The notes: generated by a model from the sequence alone, not told the origin. Positions 38,224 to 48,742 are shown, counted from the stretch's first letter. The stretch: DNA of 64,000 nt from JAFGAV01 sp041479055 (GCA_963702835.1 OY969762.1:310001-374000); one strand, 5' to 3'. Program-made: numbers and translations.

Positions 38224-40500
38224 ATGAAAAGATCACTCGCACTCATGGCAGCCTTGGTTCTTCTATTTCCTTTGGCCGCCCTGGCTCAGTCCGAGGGCTA
38301 TGACAGCCGCAGCTACGCGCGCTTGAGCTATGTTTCGGGCGACGTCCATGTCCAGAGGGCGGGCGGCCTGGGTTATGAGGCCGGAACGGTCAACCTGGCC
38401 TTGGTTGAGGGCGACAAGCTTGGCCTTCAGGAGGGACGGGCCGAGGTGAGCTTAGGCCGGCAGAACTATGTCCGGCTCGACCGCCTGACGCAGGTCGAGT
38501 TCATCAACCTCCCCCGCGGCGGCACTGAGTCGTATAAGCTCCACCTCTTGAACGGCAGCCTTTATCTGCGGGTCAGCCGTATGGACCAGGACAAGGAATT
38601 TGAGGTCCATACGCCCGATGCCTCTTTTTACATACTGGCTGTCGGTTTGTACCGATGGGACGTTCGAGACAACGGCCAGACGGGGCTGTCGGTCTTCGAG
38701 GGGCAGGTGGAAGCCGCCGGCGAGACCGGTTCCCTCAATGTCGATACCGGCCGGAGCGTGATCGCCAGGAACGGCAACCTGGTTTCCGGGCCGGACAACC
38801 TGTACGCGGATGCCGATGATTTCGGCCGCTGGAACCAAAGCCGGGACAGCCTTTTGGCCAGCCGCACCTCAAGCTCCTATCTTCCCCAAGATATCAACGA
38901 GTACGAGCCGGAGTTGGACACCTACGGCGATTGGCACTACGAAGCGGATTACGGCTATGTCTGGGTGCCTCAAGTCGATTATTACAACGATTGGCATCCT
39001 TATTACTACGGCCGCTGGGTTTGGTATCCCATCATCGGCTGGACCTGGGTCCCCGACGAGCCTTGGGGCTGGTGCGTCTATCATTATGGCCGCTGGCAGT
39101 GGGGCCTCGGACTGGGCTGGTATTGGATTCCGACTCATCAGTGGGGTCCGGCCTGGGTGAATTGGTACGGTGACAACGATTACCTGAGTTGGTGTCCCCT
39201 GAATTGGCGGAACCGGCCGGTGGTCGTCATCAACAACGTCTTTTACAATAACTATGGGAATCAATATTATTCGATTCGCAACGCCGCCCTGACGGTCATC
39301 AACAGGAACCAGCTTCAGGCCCGGCGGATGTCGGAGGTGGCCTTGCGCGGAAGCGCCCTGGACCGTATCGGCCAGGTCAGGCTGAGCAACCGCCAGCCGA
39401 ACATCACCCCGGCCACGCTCCGCTCGGGCCGCTTATACGACCAGGCCCGGAGGACGTTCGAGCGCTCCGCCGGCCGGCCCGTAGGGCAGGTCTATTCCGG
39501 CAGCCGGTCCGGCCGTTCCGACAGCCTCATCCGGTCCGGCCAGGAGCGGGGCACCCTGCGCTCGCCGGCCTTCGACCGCTCGCTCGGCGGCCGGAACGGC
39601 ACATTGTCTGGCCGTTCCTTGACTCTCGACAACAGGGGAAGCTCGGTCAGCCGGAGCGGTCTTTCTTCGCGACAGATCAGAGAATTCAGCCCAAACCGGT
39701 CGACTTCCGTTCCGTTTCAGAGCCGCCGGACCTTATCCGACAGCAGCCGTTCCATCCGCTCGACGACATCGCCTGACTCGGGTTCCGGCTTCCCCTCATC
39801 TTCTTTCTTGCGTGAATTCAGATCCCAGACCTCGTCCGGACGGGCCGGCTCGGCGGAATCATCCTCCCGCCGGCTGAACCCAAGCCGGAGCTCATCCCGG
39901 CTGAGCGAGGCGACCTCTTCGCCCAGGTCTGTTCTGAACAGGGAGTATTCCTCCCGTTTCTCATCTTCGGACAGGGCCAATCCCTTCTCCTCCCCCCGCA
40001 CCTATTCTTCTTCCGGCTCTTCCAGCAGGAGTTCTTCCCGGTCCACACGCTTCCCCAGCCGGTTCTCGGCCGGCCCTTCTCGCTTGCGTCCGTCTTATGA
40101 TTTTTCCAGCCCGAGCCGCAGTTCTTCCTCCTCGGACCGCGGGTATTCCTCTCCCCGCCAGAATTTTTCCTCGTTCGGCCGAAACTTTTCCGCGCCCAGC
40201 CGTAATTCTTCCTTCTCCAACCGGATCTCTTCTTCACCCAGCCGGGATTATTCCTTCTCCAATCGGAGCTCTTCCTCTCCCAGCCGGAGCTACTCTATGC
40301 CGCAGCGCTCCAGCTCTTCGCCTTCTTATAGCGCGCCCAGCCGTGATTCTTCCTTTTCCAACCGAAGCGTTTCCTTTCCCAGCCACAACTATTCCAGGCC
40401 CAACAACAGCTATTCTTCACCCAGCCGATCCAGCAGCTCTTCGTCGTCCAGCCACAATTCCTCCAATAGCGGCTCCCGTATCCGGCACCGCGACCGCTAA
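38224..40500 (+). CDS. FecR-like/DUF6600 secreted protein with a long Ser/Arg-rich tail
   Basis: 758 residues with a signal peptide (LFPLAALAQSEG). Residues 30-190 look like a FecR domain (LSYVSGDVHVQRAGG, VRLDRLTQVEFINLP, GLSVFEGQVEAAG). Residues 215-350 are DUF6600-like, dense in Trp and Tyr: YGYVWVPQV, YGRWVWYPIIGWTWVP, YGRWQWGLGLGWYWIP. From about 410 to the end the protein is low-complexity, mostly Ser, Arg and Pro, with imperfect units such as FSNRSSSSPSRSYS. The tail is probably disordered and may bind surface glycans or nucleic acid. It lies behind a sigma-54-like promoter, single-gene transcript with its own terminator. Function unknown. Confidence 0.82.
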   Translation: MKRSLALMAALVLLFPLAALAQSEGYDSRSYARLSYVSGDVHVQRAGGLGYEAGTVNLALVEGDKLGLQEGRAEVSLGRQNYVRLDRLTQVEFINLPRGGTESYKLHLLNGSLYLRVSRMDQDKEFEVHTPDASFYILAVGLYRWDVRDNGQTGLSVFEGQVEAAGETGSLNVDTGRSVIARNGNLVSGPDNLYADADDFGRWNQSRDSLLASRTSSSYLPQDINEYEPELDTYGDWHYEADYGYVWVPQVDYYNDWHPYYYGRWVWYPIIGWTWVPDEPWGWCVYHYGRWQWGLGLGWYWIPTHQWGPAWVNWYGDNDYLSWCPLNWRNRPVVVINNVFYNNYGNQYYSIRNAALTVINRNQLQARRMSEVALRGSALDRIGQVRLSNRQPNITPATLRSGRLYDQARRTFERSAGRPVGQVYSGSRSGRSDSLIRSGQERGTLRSPAFDRSLGGRNGTLSGRSLTLDNRGSSVSRSGLSSRQIREFSPNRSTSVPFQSRRTLSDSSRSIRSTTSPDSGSGFPSSSFLREFRSQTSSGRAGSAESSSRRLNPSRSSSRLSEATSSPRSVLNREYSSRFSSSDRANPFSSPRTYSSSGSSSRSSSRSTRFPSRFSAGPSRLRPSYDFSSPSRSSSSSDRGYSSPRQNFSSFGRNFSAPSRNSSFSNRISSSPSRDYSFSNRSSSSPSRSYSMPQRSSSSPSYSAPSRDSSFSNRSVSFPSHNYSRPNNSYSSPSRSSSSSSSSHNSSNSGSRIRHRDR

Positions 40501-40517
40501 AGTTTAATTTTTATTCC

Positions 40518-40552
40518 AGGCCTGCCTCCTCATAAGGGGCAGGCCTTATTTT
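40518..40552 (+). terminator. Rho-independent terminator
   Basis: AGGCCTGCC (40518-40526) pairs with GGCAGGCCT (40538-40546), then TATTTT. It follows the DUF6600 gene by 18 nt. Confidence 0.85.
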
Positions 40553-40642
40553 CTCTTTACTTTTATTTTTTTCGGTGGTATATATGAGAATCTCAAAGAG
40601 GCCTGATTCGGATTGTTCCGATTCCATAGGGAGGTAGGCGTT

Positions 40643-41422
40643 ATGAAACTTAAGCTCCACGGTCTTGAGAAAACGGTTGAAATCGCCGGACTCTTACTTT
40701 TGTCGTTGTTCATCATAGCCTCCGGACCGGTGGCCTGCAAAAAGAAGGCCGCCGAGCCTGGCGCCGGTGAAATGGCCGGCGGAAAGGTGACCAAGGTCCA
40801 AGTAGGGCTGAACGAATTCGAGGGCACGGCCAAGGTGGCCTATGGCCCCTATCTTTATGTGCCGGAGTTTATGGGATTCGATATCGTCCTGCCGGCCGGC
40901 CAATCTGCCGTTGAGCTGGAGGGGAAGACTGTTCGGATCAAGGGGGAGTTCAATCGGGACAAGCCGTCCATTCTGCTGGTGGACAGTGTTGACATCAAAG
41001 AGCCGGGGGGCAGCCTCAATAACTTTTTCACCCAATCCGGCCAGGAGCAGTGGCCGGATTTCCTCAACCAGCGGGACCGAGACAAATACGCCGCCCTGAA
41101 GATCACGGCCCTGAACAAGCCTGAGGCCTGGGAGGGCAAAGGCCAGGGCAAGGTCTTCGGCAAACTGGAGAAGCAGACCGTGACCGAGGGCGGAGCCAAG
41201 AAAGAAGTGGCCCGCATCTCCTTAGCCGACGACAAGGGCAATCTTATCGGCAAGGTCATCGTGGACAGCCTTAACGACTACGCGGCTTACTATATCAAGA
41301 AACTCCGCTTGTTTGATTCCTTCTGGTTCTACTTGAAAATCAAGAATTCGGTCGACCCAAAGACCCGCAGCCTGACCAAGAACCTGTTCCACGCCGACAT
41401 TATTTTCGCCGGGTTGTACTAA
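40643..41422 (+). CDS. Lipoprotein of unknown function, OB-fold-like domain
   Basis: 259 residues from the ATG at 40643 (GGGAGG upstream). Signal peptide with a lipobox-like end (FIIASGPVACKKK), so probably lipid-anchored. The mature protein contains a five-strand pattern (VELEGKTVRIKGEFN, LLVDSVDIKEPGG) that could be an OB fold, then a second region with ARISLADDKGNLIGKVIVD. No clear family. A terminator hairpin follows immediately. It is a single-gene unit between the DUF6600 gene and the convergent pgi. Confidence 0.7.
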   Translation: MKLKLHGLEKTVEIAGLLLLSLFIIASGPVACKKKAAEPGAGEMAGGKVTKVQVGLNEFEGTAKVAYGPYLYVPEFMGFDIVLPAGQSAVELEGKTVRIKGEFNRDKPSILLVDSVDIKEPGGSLNNFFTQSGQEQWPDFLNQRDRDKYAALKITALNKPEAWEGKGQGKVFGKLEKQTVTEGGAKKEVARISLADDKGNLIGKVIVDSLNDYAAYYIKKLRLFDSFWFYLKIKNSVDPKTRSLTKNLFHADIIFAGLY

Positions 41423-41434
41423 GAGATCGATTTC

Positions 41435-41463
41435 GGGGCGCCCCTCAGCGGGCGCCCTTTTTT
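41435..41463 (+). terminator. Rho-independent terminator
   Basis: GGGCGCCC (41436-41443), loop CTCAGC-like, GGGCGCCC (41450-41457), then T6. The T-run overlaps the stop codon of pgi on the other strand. Confidence 0.85.
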
Positions 41464-43168
41464 ATTCCCGCAGCCAATCGGCCAAGCGGCGCAGTCCGTC
41501 GGCCGGCGTCCCGTTGAGATGAATGCGGATGACCTTCCGGCCGGCCTCCCGGAGCGCTTGGAAATCGCCCCCAGCCTGGGCATCTTTCAACAAGCCGAAA
41601 GAATAGGGGCTGAGGGCGCCGGCGCCCGCCTCCCGCGGGAGGCTCAGGTCTTGGCTGTCCCGGGCAGTGAACTGTAAGAAAAGGCCCCGGCCGGCGTCGC
41701 CCTTATAAAACTGGCCGATGGAATGGAGATATCGCGGGCCGAACCCGAAGGTAACGGCCAGCCTGGTCTTGTCCCGGAGCGTTCGGCCAATCTCTTTGAG
41801 AGCCGCTTCCGTTGCCGGCTCGGGAGTCAGAAAAGCCAAGAGGGCTATGTAATCTCCGGGACGGCCCTGGGCCACAAAATGCCGGATTGCTTCTGCCGGA
41901 GATGAGCCCTGAGCATCGCCGAACAAGGAGAGGCCTTCCTCCCTGAACAGCGGCGTCTCCGGCGGAAAATGGCCGTGCTCCCCGAAAAACTTCAGCATCC
42001 TATCCGTATTCTTTTTAGCAGCGGTGACGTTGGGCTGTTCAAAAGGGTTGACCCGCAGCCAACAGCCGGCCACGGCGGTGGCCATCTCCCAGAGATAGAA
42101 TTGGCCGGCCAACTCGGCCGAGCTGTGAAGGTCGATGACCAGGCCCGGCCTTCCAACCCGCTTCACAGTGTCGATGACCGCTCCGGCCGAGTCGTCCCCT
42201 TTCAGGCGATAGGCTACGAAGAACCTGTCCTGGCCGTAGACCTGGGCGGAGGCCGGAGCTTCGCCGGCCACGGGCAAGATGCCCCGGCCTTCCTTGCCCG
42301 TGCTTTCGGCGATGAGCTGCTCCAGCCAGCCGCCGAAGCTTTCCAGCGGCGAGGGCAGAAGAAAAGTCAGCTTATCCAGGCCCCGGCCGGCCAGCCGGCC
42401 CAGGAGCGTTCCCAGGAGCAGGCCGGGGTTCTGTTGGGGAGGATTTTCCGTGCGGCACAGGCGGGCCATCTCCCCGCCCCTGTTCACCAGGTCTTTGATG
42501 TCCAGCCCGATCAGGGCGGCGGGCAGAAGGCCGAAAGCGGAAAAAACGGAAAATCGGCCCCCGATGGTCGGAACACCCGGCACAACTTTCAGGAAACCGA
42601 GCCGCCGGCCGACTTCTTCGAGCGGAGTGCCCGGGTCGGTTATGGCCAAAAAATGTTGAGCGGCGCGGCCGGGGCCCAGGACCTGCTCCAGCCAGCTGAA
42701 AAAGAACTTGAAGAAAGAGACGGTTTCGATGGTTGTTCCGGACTTGGAGGAGACGACGAACATTGTCCTGTCCGGAGGGAGCGAATCCCGGAAACGCCGG
42801 ACGGCCTCCGGCGCCGTGCTGTCCAGGACAGATAGGGAAGGATATCCCGGGGCCGAGCCGAATACCCGGCTGAAGACCTCGGGGGCGAGGCTCGAGCCTC
42901 CCATGCCCAACAGCAGCACGTCGGTGATGCCCCGTCGCCGGATCGTGTCGGCCAATTCCTCCCAAAGGGCCTGGTTGGGGCCGGTCTGCTCGGGCGCCTC
43001 CAGCCAGCCCAGCCGATTGGAAATTTCCCGGTCTTCCTCCTTCCATAGAGTGAAATCTTTTTTCCAGAGGCGGTGGATGATTTTTTCCCGGCCGGCCTGT
43101 TCCAGGCTGGAGCGGATATCGTCCTCAAAGGGTTGGAGGTTGAACGTCTCGAACATCGCTGAGCCCAT
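41462..43168 (-). CDS. pgi: Glucose-6-phosphate isomerase
   Basis: 568 residues. SIS-fold motifs: LLLGMGGSSLAPEVF (about 82-96), the phosphosugar loop SSKSGTTIET (about 136-145), GGRFSVFSAFG (about 198-208), and the C-terminal active-site region FLTPEPATEAALKE to FGFGPRYLHSIGQ. The enzyme interconverts glucose-6-phosphate and fructose-6-phosphate in glycolysis. The form resembles the PGI half of transaldolase-PGI fusions but stands alone here. The start may be ATG 43168 or 43156; neither has a strong ribosome site. It is convergent with the lipoprotein gene across a terminator. Confidence 0.93.
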   Translation of the reverse strand: MGSAMFETFNLQPFEDDIRSSLEQAGREKIIHRLWKKDFTLWKEEDREISNRLGWLEAPEQTGPNQALWEELADTIRRRGITDVLLLGMGGSSLAPEVFSRVFGSAPGYPSLSVLDSTAPEAVRRFRDSLPPDRTMFVVSSKSGTTIETVSFFKFFFSWLEQVLGPGRAAQHFLAITDPGTPLEEVGRRLGFLKVVPGVPTIGGRFSVFSAFGLLPAALIGLDIKDLVNRGGEMARLCRTENPPQQNPGLLLGTLLGRLAGRGLDKLTFLLPSPLESFGGWLEQLIAESTGKEGRGILPVAGEAPASAQVYGQDRFFVAYRLKGDDSAGAVIDTVKRVGRPGLVIDLHSSAELAGQFYLWEMATAVAGCWLRVNPFEQPNVTAAKKNTDRMLKFFGEHGHFPPETPLFREEGLSLFGDAQGSSPAEAIRHFVAQGRPGDYIALLAFLTPEPATEAALKEIGRTLRDKTRLAVTFGFGPRYLHSIGQFYKGDAGRGLFLQFTARDSQDLSLPREAGAGALSPYSFGLLKDAQAGGDFQALREAGRKVIRIHLNGTPADGLRRLADWLRE

Positions 43169-43266
43169 CTTAATCCATCCCGGCGGCCTGTCAAGCCTGG
43201 TCCGCTTGCATCTCGGCCCTAAAACTGGGATGATGGGCCCTTTCTATCTTGATTAAGGAGACTCAG

Positions 43267-43698
43267 ATGACGAGCAGAAGCGTTTCCATCTTGGCCTGGG
43301 CGGTATTCGTCCTGATGATCGCGGGGGGAACGCCCCTTCTTTCTCAAGAGGCACAGCCGGCTCAACAGCCCGCCCCGGACAAGATTCTGGGCGCCTGGAG
43401 CCTGGAGATCAACGCCGAATCCCAGTATTACTATGTCAACGTGGTCCTGGCCCTGACCGAGAACGTGCTGACCGGCGCGGCCAGCGAGCCGTCCGGTTTC
43501 TTCACCGACGTGCCCTTGAGCGATGTGGCTTTCGACGGCACGATTTTGAAGTTCGGTTTCCAATCGCCCACCCCGCCCGACGGGCTGGAGCGAGCCGTCT
43601 CGGTAGAGCTCAAGATCGTAGACGATAAAACCATGGAGGGAACGCTTGTCGTCCCGGACCTGAACATCGCCACTACGGTCAAGGCCACCAAACAGTAA
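43267..43698 (+). CDS. Small secreted beta-rich hypothetical protein
   Basis: 143 residues from the ATG at 43267 (AAGGAG upstream), with a signal peptide (VFVLMIAGGTPLLSQEA). The mature part starts DKILGAWSLEI and alternates short strands (YYYVNVVLALTEN, LKFGFQSPTPPDG, VSVELKIVDDKTMEGTLVV), a lipocalin-like or calycin-type pattern. No named family. It abuts the amidase gene tail to tail with no gap. Confidence 0.72.
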   Translation: MTSRSVSILAWAVFVLMIAGGTPLLSQEAQPAQQPAPDKILGAWSLEINAESQYYYVNVVLALTENVLTGAASEPSGFFTDVPLSDVAFDGTILKFGFQSPTPPDGLERAVSVELKIVDDKTMEGTLVVPDLNIATTVKATKQ

Positions 43699-45435
43699 TT
43701 ATTTTTTCTTGGCCGCTTTTTCCGCCGCCCGGCGGATGTTCTCCTCAAGAGGCGGATGCCGGAGGTGGAAGTCCGTGGCCTCCTGGAAAGCCTTGGCCAG
43801 GCGCAGCGTTTTGGCCTCCTGGTAAAGGTTTCCCACGAAGCTGATGCTGGTCGGGCTGCCTTTATCGTCGAACCCATCGGGGACGACCACGGCGGGGTGG
43901 CCGGTCAGGTTGGTCAAAAGGAGGACATCACCGCCGAAAGAAGGCGTGACGAATACGTCCACAGCCTTCAACCTCTCGGCCATGTCCCGCATGAGCAGGG
44001 TCCGGATGCGGTTGGCCTGGATGTATTCTACGGCCGGGATGAACCGGGCCTGGCGGAAGACGTTGGGCCAGGCGTCCCGCACCTGGCGCACCAGCAGGTC
44101 GTCGGCGTTCCCCCGGGTCAGGTCATCGAAAGCCGCCGCTGCTTCGGCGCTCAGGATAAGGGACAGGGGTTCGATGGGAAGGCGGGGCATATCCACCGGC
44201 ATCAGGCTCACCCCCAGCGAGCGGAGAACGTCGAGCACTTTCAGGTCGTTCTGCTTGGACTTGGAATCTTTTTCTTTTTCGAAGGCTTTCTCATAGAAGC
44301 CCACCCGGATCGACCTTAGGTCCAGGGCGGGATTCCAGTCAAAAGGATGATCCGTGGCGGTCAGGTCCAGGCCGTCCGGCCCGCGGATGGCGTCAAAGAC
44401 CAGGGCGCAATCCTCCGCCGCGCGGCAGATGGGCCCGATCTTGTCCATACTCCAGGCCAAGGCCATGGCCCCATTGCGGCTCACCTGGCCGAAAGTCGGC
44501 CGCAGGCCGCTCGTCCCGCAACGGGCCGAGGGTGAGATGATAGAACCCCATGTCTCGCTGCCGAGGGCGAAGCCCACCAGCCCGGCGGCCACGGCCGAGG
44601 CTGGGCCGGCCGATGAGCCGCTCGAGCCCTGCTCCAGGTTCCAGGGGTTGCGGGTCTGACCGTTGAACCAGACATCTCCCCAGGCCAGCTCGCCCAAGCT
44701 CAGTTTGGCCACCAGCACCGCCCCCGCTTCTTCCAATTTTTTGACCACCGTGGCGTCTTCCTCGAAAATGCGGTCCTTGTAAGGAGCAGCTCCCCAGGTC
44801 GTTCGGATACCCTTGGTGGCCAGCAAGTCCTTGGCTCCCCAGGGGATGCCGTGCAGGGGGCCGCGATAGCGGCCGGCGGCGATTTCCCTGTCAGCCCGGC
44901 CGGCCTGCTGCATAGCCAATTCCTCGGTCAGGGTCACCACGCATTGGAGATGAGGCCCATAGGTCTTGAGCCGGTCCAGGTAGAGCCGGGTCAGCTCTGT
45001 GGAGGTTATCTTGCGCGCGCGGATGAGAGCCGCCAGTTGAGTGAGGGAATAGAAGGCCAGGTCGTTCCGGTCAGCCGGCAAGACGGCCAGAGGACGGGGC
45101 AGGGGGGTCATCCGCTTAGAAACCGCCGCCGGCTTTTCCGCGGACAGCTGAGGATTGAATTGAAGGGCGGGGGGAACGGAGTTGGGCAGGGGGACTTGGC
45201 GGATCTCCTCATAGCTCCGTTTGAGGCTGTCCAGGTCCTCCAGCATCTGCTTCCGTTCCTTGTATTCAAGATTCAAACCGATGAGCTTTTCGGCATACTC
45301 CACGGCCACCACGCTGATCTTGTTTTTGTCGTGCTTGAAGTAGAAATATAAACGCACCACGGCCACCACCGCGATGATGAAGAAGGTGATGAGCAGGCCG
45401 AGCTTGATCTTCCCCGAAGGCCGGCGGTTGGGCAT
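43699..45435 (-). CDS. Membrane-anchored amidase-signature protein
   Basis: 578 residues from the ATG at 45435 (AAAGGAG upstream). N-terminal TM helix (KLGLLITFFIIAVVAVV), then a coiled segment of about 60 residues and the amidase domain. Catalytic residues: Lys in HGIPWGAKDLLAT, Ser in EQGSSGSSAGPASAVAAG, and the nucleophile region GSETWGSIISPSARCG, where the usual GG is WG. The AS family hydrolyses amides and esters; this one faces the periplasm. Annotated relatives are called GatA-like, but no GatB/GatC is near. It lies 23 nt downstream of the broken TlpA-type gene. Confidence 0.85.
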   Translation of the reverse strand: MPNRRPSGKIKLGLLITFFIIAVVAVVRLYFYFKHDKNKISVVAVEYAEKLIGLNLEYKERKQMLEDLDSLKRSYEEIRQVPLPNSVPPALQFNPQLSAEKPAAVSKRMTPLPRPLAVLPADRNDLAFYSLTQLAALIRARKITSTELTRLYLDRLKTYGPHLQCVVTLTEELAMQQAGRADREIAAGRYRGPLHGIPWGAKDLLATKGIRTTWGAAPYKDRIFEEDATVVKKLEEAGAVLVAKLSLGELAWGDVWFNGQTRNPWNLEQGSSGSSAGPASAVAAGLVGFALGSETWGSIISPSARCGTSGLRPTFGQVSRNGAMALAWSMDKIGPICRAAEDCALVFDAIRGPDGLDLTATDHPFDWNPALDLRSIRVGFYEKAFEKEKDSKSKQNDLKVLDVLRSLGVSLMPVDMPRLPIEPLSLILSAEAAAAFDDLTRGNADDLLVRQVRDAWPNVFRQARFIPAVEYIQANRIRTLLMRDMAERLKAVDVFVTPSFGGDVLLLTNLTGHPAVVVPDGFDDKGSPTSISFVGNLYQEAKTLRLAKAFQEATDFHLRHPPLEENIRRAAEKAAKKK

Positions 45436-45458
45436 CGCTTTCTCCTTTCTGTCTTTCC

Positions 45459-47356
45459 TCAACGGATGAGGCCGACCATCATGGCCAGTTCCTCGACCTG
45501 TTCCTCAACGTCTCCCTGGAAGCCCTCGTTTCGGAAGCGGATATGGCCTCGGCCGTCTATGATGAACTGGGTGGGGATGGCCTCTACCTGATAATCGGCA
45601 ATGACCTTGTCTTGGCTGTCCAGAAGGACCTCAAAAGGATAGTCGTTGGCGGACAGGAAATCGGCGGCATTCTTCTTCCTGTCCGTAACCCTCTCCCAGG
45701 AATTGATGAACAGGAAGCGGACCCGGGATCTTTGCGGAAATTGTTTACGGTCTGTTTCATCCCGGGGAAGGAACTCAGGCAGGGCTCGCACCAGGTCGCC
45801 CAGAAATCGATTACCACCACCTTGCCCTGGAGGCCGGACAGGGATACCGTGTTCCCCTTCAGGTCGGCCAGGGTGAAATCGGGCGCCGGCTCGTCGAGGA
45901 GCTTTGCCTCGAGCTCGGCTTTCAGCTTGTCCCGGGCGCCGGATTCGACTCTGGCCAGGAACTCGGCATAGCCCCGGTCTCCGCCGTTTATGGCCATGTA
46001 GGCTGCCTTGAGCAGCTCCTTCATGCGGGCCGTGCCGTGGCGGTTGGAAATCATTCTCTCCAGCTCGGCCAGGGTTGTTTCCGGCGGAGCCCCTTTAGAC
46101 AGAGCCTCGGCATAGTGTTCGCTGACCATCAGGTTTTTTCCCAAAAGCAGGCCCTCGGCCTCCTTCAAACTGGCCAGAGCCGGGCCGGTCTGCAGCAGCC
46201 TGAGCTGGATAAAGCCCAGGGTGTCCAGCGCCTGTCCCAGGGCGGAAGCCTTCTGCACAGCCCATTCCTTATCGGTCAGATAGGCAGGCTTGGGGATTGA
46301 ATTGGAGTCCTTGTTCTGACGGGCATGAGCCACGGCTTTTTGAGCCGATGCCTCGGCCAAGGTCAGGTCGGCACCTTGGCGGAGCAGCCCCCAGGCCAGG
46401 GCATTATCCAGCGCCCAGGCGGAATCGGAGCCGTGGCCGTCCAGGAATTGCATGGCCTCTCGGTACTGTTTTCCCTTCAGGAAAGCGACGATGACGTAAT
46501 AATGGAGCTGGCCCAGGACCTTGCTGTCCGGGAAATCCTTTTGAAAGGCTTCGGCCAGGGCCAATTTTTTCTTCAAGTCCGGTTGGTTGATGAAGGATTG
46601 GAAGCGCTCGACCTGGAAATACTCTCCCTTGGGCTCTTTCTCCTTGAGGGGGCGGATAAATCGCTCGGCCAGAGCCGGCATCTGCAGCTGGGTGTAGGAA
46701 TTGACGAGAAGGGCCAGCTCTTCGGCGGTGAGGCTGGGCTTGGCCGCCAGCTCGGCCAGCTCCTTCAGGATCTGCTGCTGGCCTTTCTCCCGTCTGATCC
46801 GGGCCACCAAAGTAAAGTAGGCGGCCAGGTAATCCGATTTGATCTCCGGATGAGCGGCGAAATCTTCCTCGAACAGGGGCAGGGCTTGGATCTTGTTGAT
46901 GCCCAGGCCGGCCAGAATATTCCCCCAGCCGGCTATGGCCTCGGCCAGTCCGGCCTGGTGGCCGGGAACGAGATTCCCCCGGCTGTCGTAAAGGGGGAGG
47001 ATATAGCCTTTCCTTTTATTGGAATCGACAATTTCGCCCGCTTGGAACTTAATGACCGCGCCCCGGTCTTGGGCTCCCGGTGTCAAAGTGGCCTGCCACT
47101 CCGAGCCTTTCTTGGTCATGGGCAAGGACCGGACATTGGGCGTCCCCTTGATGTAGAAATAAGCCACCAGCTCCACGCCGGCCGCTTTTTCCAAGGGTGT
47201 TCCGGCCGGCCGGTAGGAGACCGCCACGGGCTTTCCTGGCCGGGGCTTTTCCGGCTTGAAGGAGAAAGCTTCTCCCGGGCCTTTGCTGCAAGCCGGGGAA
47301 AATACAAAACCCATAAGGGCAACGGCCAGGGCGGGCAGGACATGCTTTTTTCTCAT
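45459..47356 (-). pseudogene. TlpA-family thioredoxin-like lipoprotein with a helical N domain, frameshifted
   Basis: From 47356 the frame gives a lipoprotein signal (ALMGFVFSPACSKG), about 450 residues of mostly TPR-like helices, and a thioredoxin-like domain (VVIDFWATWCEPCLSSFPGMKQ with the CxxC). Near 45720-45730 the frame breaks and the end of the domain (FLFINSWERVTDRKKN to AIPTQFIIDGRGHIRF) continues in the other frame to 45459. One more base in the CCC/GGG tract at 45722-45727 repairs it. An intact protein would be a periplasmic disulfide reductase or oxidase. It lies 23 nt before the amidase; probably the same operon. Confidence 0.8.
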
Positions 47357-47478
47357 GGGTTTCACCCTTTCACTCTATCCGCCTTTTCTTTTCCTTGACA
47401 CGTCTGTTATGAATATCATAATTATTCCACGATGACCAGTGAAGCTTAAGAGGGAGATGCTTCCCCAAGAGGAATTCA

Positions 47479-48742
47479 ATGATTGTTAGATCTGAAGCGA
47501 CGGCGCGCCCCGGGCCGCCAAACCTGTACCGTTGGCTCGTGCTGGCCTTCGTCAGCCTGGCCATGTTCGGCAACTACTACATCTTCGACGCCATGAACCC
47601 GGTCGGGCCGTTCTTGGAGAGTCAACTCAAGTTCCGCCAGTCGCAGATCGGCCTGCTCGATTCGGCCTATAACGTGGCCGCCCTGATCATCCTGCTTCTG
47701 GGCGGCATCATCATTGACCGGGCCGGCACCAAGCGGGCCATGGTCCTGTTCGGCATCATCACCGCCCTGGGCGGGCTCCTGATCGCTTTGGCGCCCGGCC
47801 TCTACTGGGGGATGATGGCCGGCCGTTTCGTCCTGGGCCTGGGGGCCGAGCCGCTCATCGTGGCCATCACCACCGCTCTGGCCAAATGGTTCAAGGGCAA
47901 GGAGCTTTCCTTAGCCATGGGCTTGAACTTGACCATCGCCCGCCTGGGCTCGGTGGCGGCCGACAACTCGCGCAGTTGGGCCGGCGGCTTGTTCACCTCC
48001 TGGCAGCCGCCCCTTTTCCTGGCGGCCGGCATCGGGGCCGTGTGCATTGTGTCCGGCCTCCTATATGCCTGGTTCGAGCGCCGCGCCGAGCGACAGTACA
48101 GCCTCGGCCGGGGAGGGGCCGTGGACAAGCTGGTTTTCGCCGACCTTGTTCGCTTCGGCTTGAAGTACTGGTGGATAGTGGGCCTGTGCGTGACGTTCTA
48201 TTCCGTGGTCTTCCCTTTCCGCCGGTTCGCCAACATCTTTTTCCAGCAAGCCCGCGGGCTGAGCCCCGAAAAAGCCGCCTTCCTTAACGGCCTTTTGCCC
48301 CTGACGGCCATGGTGGCCACGCCGCTGTTCGGAATTCTGGCCGACAAGATCGGGAAGAGAGCGCTGCTCATGGCCATCGGTTCCTGCCTGCTGCTCCCGA
48401 CCTTCCTGCTGCTGGCCTATACGGTATCTGCCGGTGGGAATCCCGGTGGCCTTCCTGGGAGCCGCCTTCTCGCTCGTTCCGGCCGTGATGTGGCCGGCGG
48501 TGACCTACCTGGTGCACGAAACCCGGCTGGGCACGGCCTACGCCTTGATGACCTTCTGCCAGCAGATCGGCTGGGCCTCCACCAGCTGGGGGCTGGGGAG
48601 GCTCAACGACACCTTTAAAGCCAGCGCCGCCAACCCGGCTGGGTTCAATCCCGGCTTGTTGCTGCTGTCCGGGCTGGGGCTGGCCGGCCTGGTCTTTTCC
48701 TGGCTCCTCTGGCGCACGGAGAGGGCAAAACAGTCGGCCTGA
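47479..48742 (+). pseudogene. MFS transporter (MFSD1-like), frameshifted
   Basis: From 47479 the frame encodes about ten TM helices (WLVLAFVSLAMFGNYYIFDA, LLGGIIIDRAGTKRAM and so on). At about 48430-48445 the reading shifts. The C-terminal helices (VAFLGAAFSLVPAVMWPA to LLLLSGLGLAGLVFSWLL) continue in the +1 frame to 48742. Removing one base around GGTGGG restores a single protein of about 420 residues. The first segment, with a Tyr/Asp-rich TM1 and a GxLxDRxGTK-type loop, resembles MFSD1-type MFS carriers, whose substrates include dipeptides in animals. Substrate here unknown. Confidence 0.78.
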
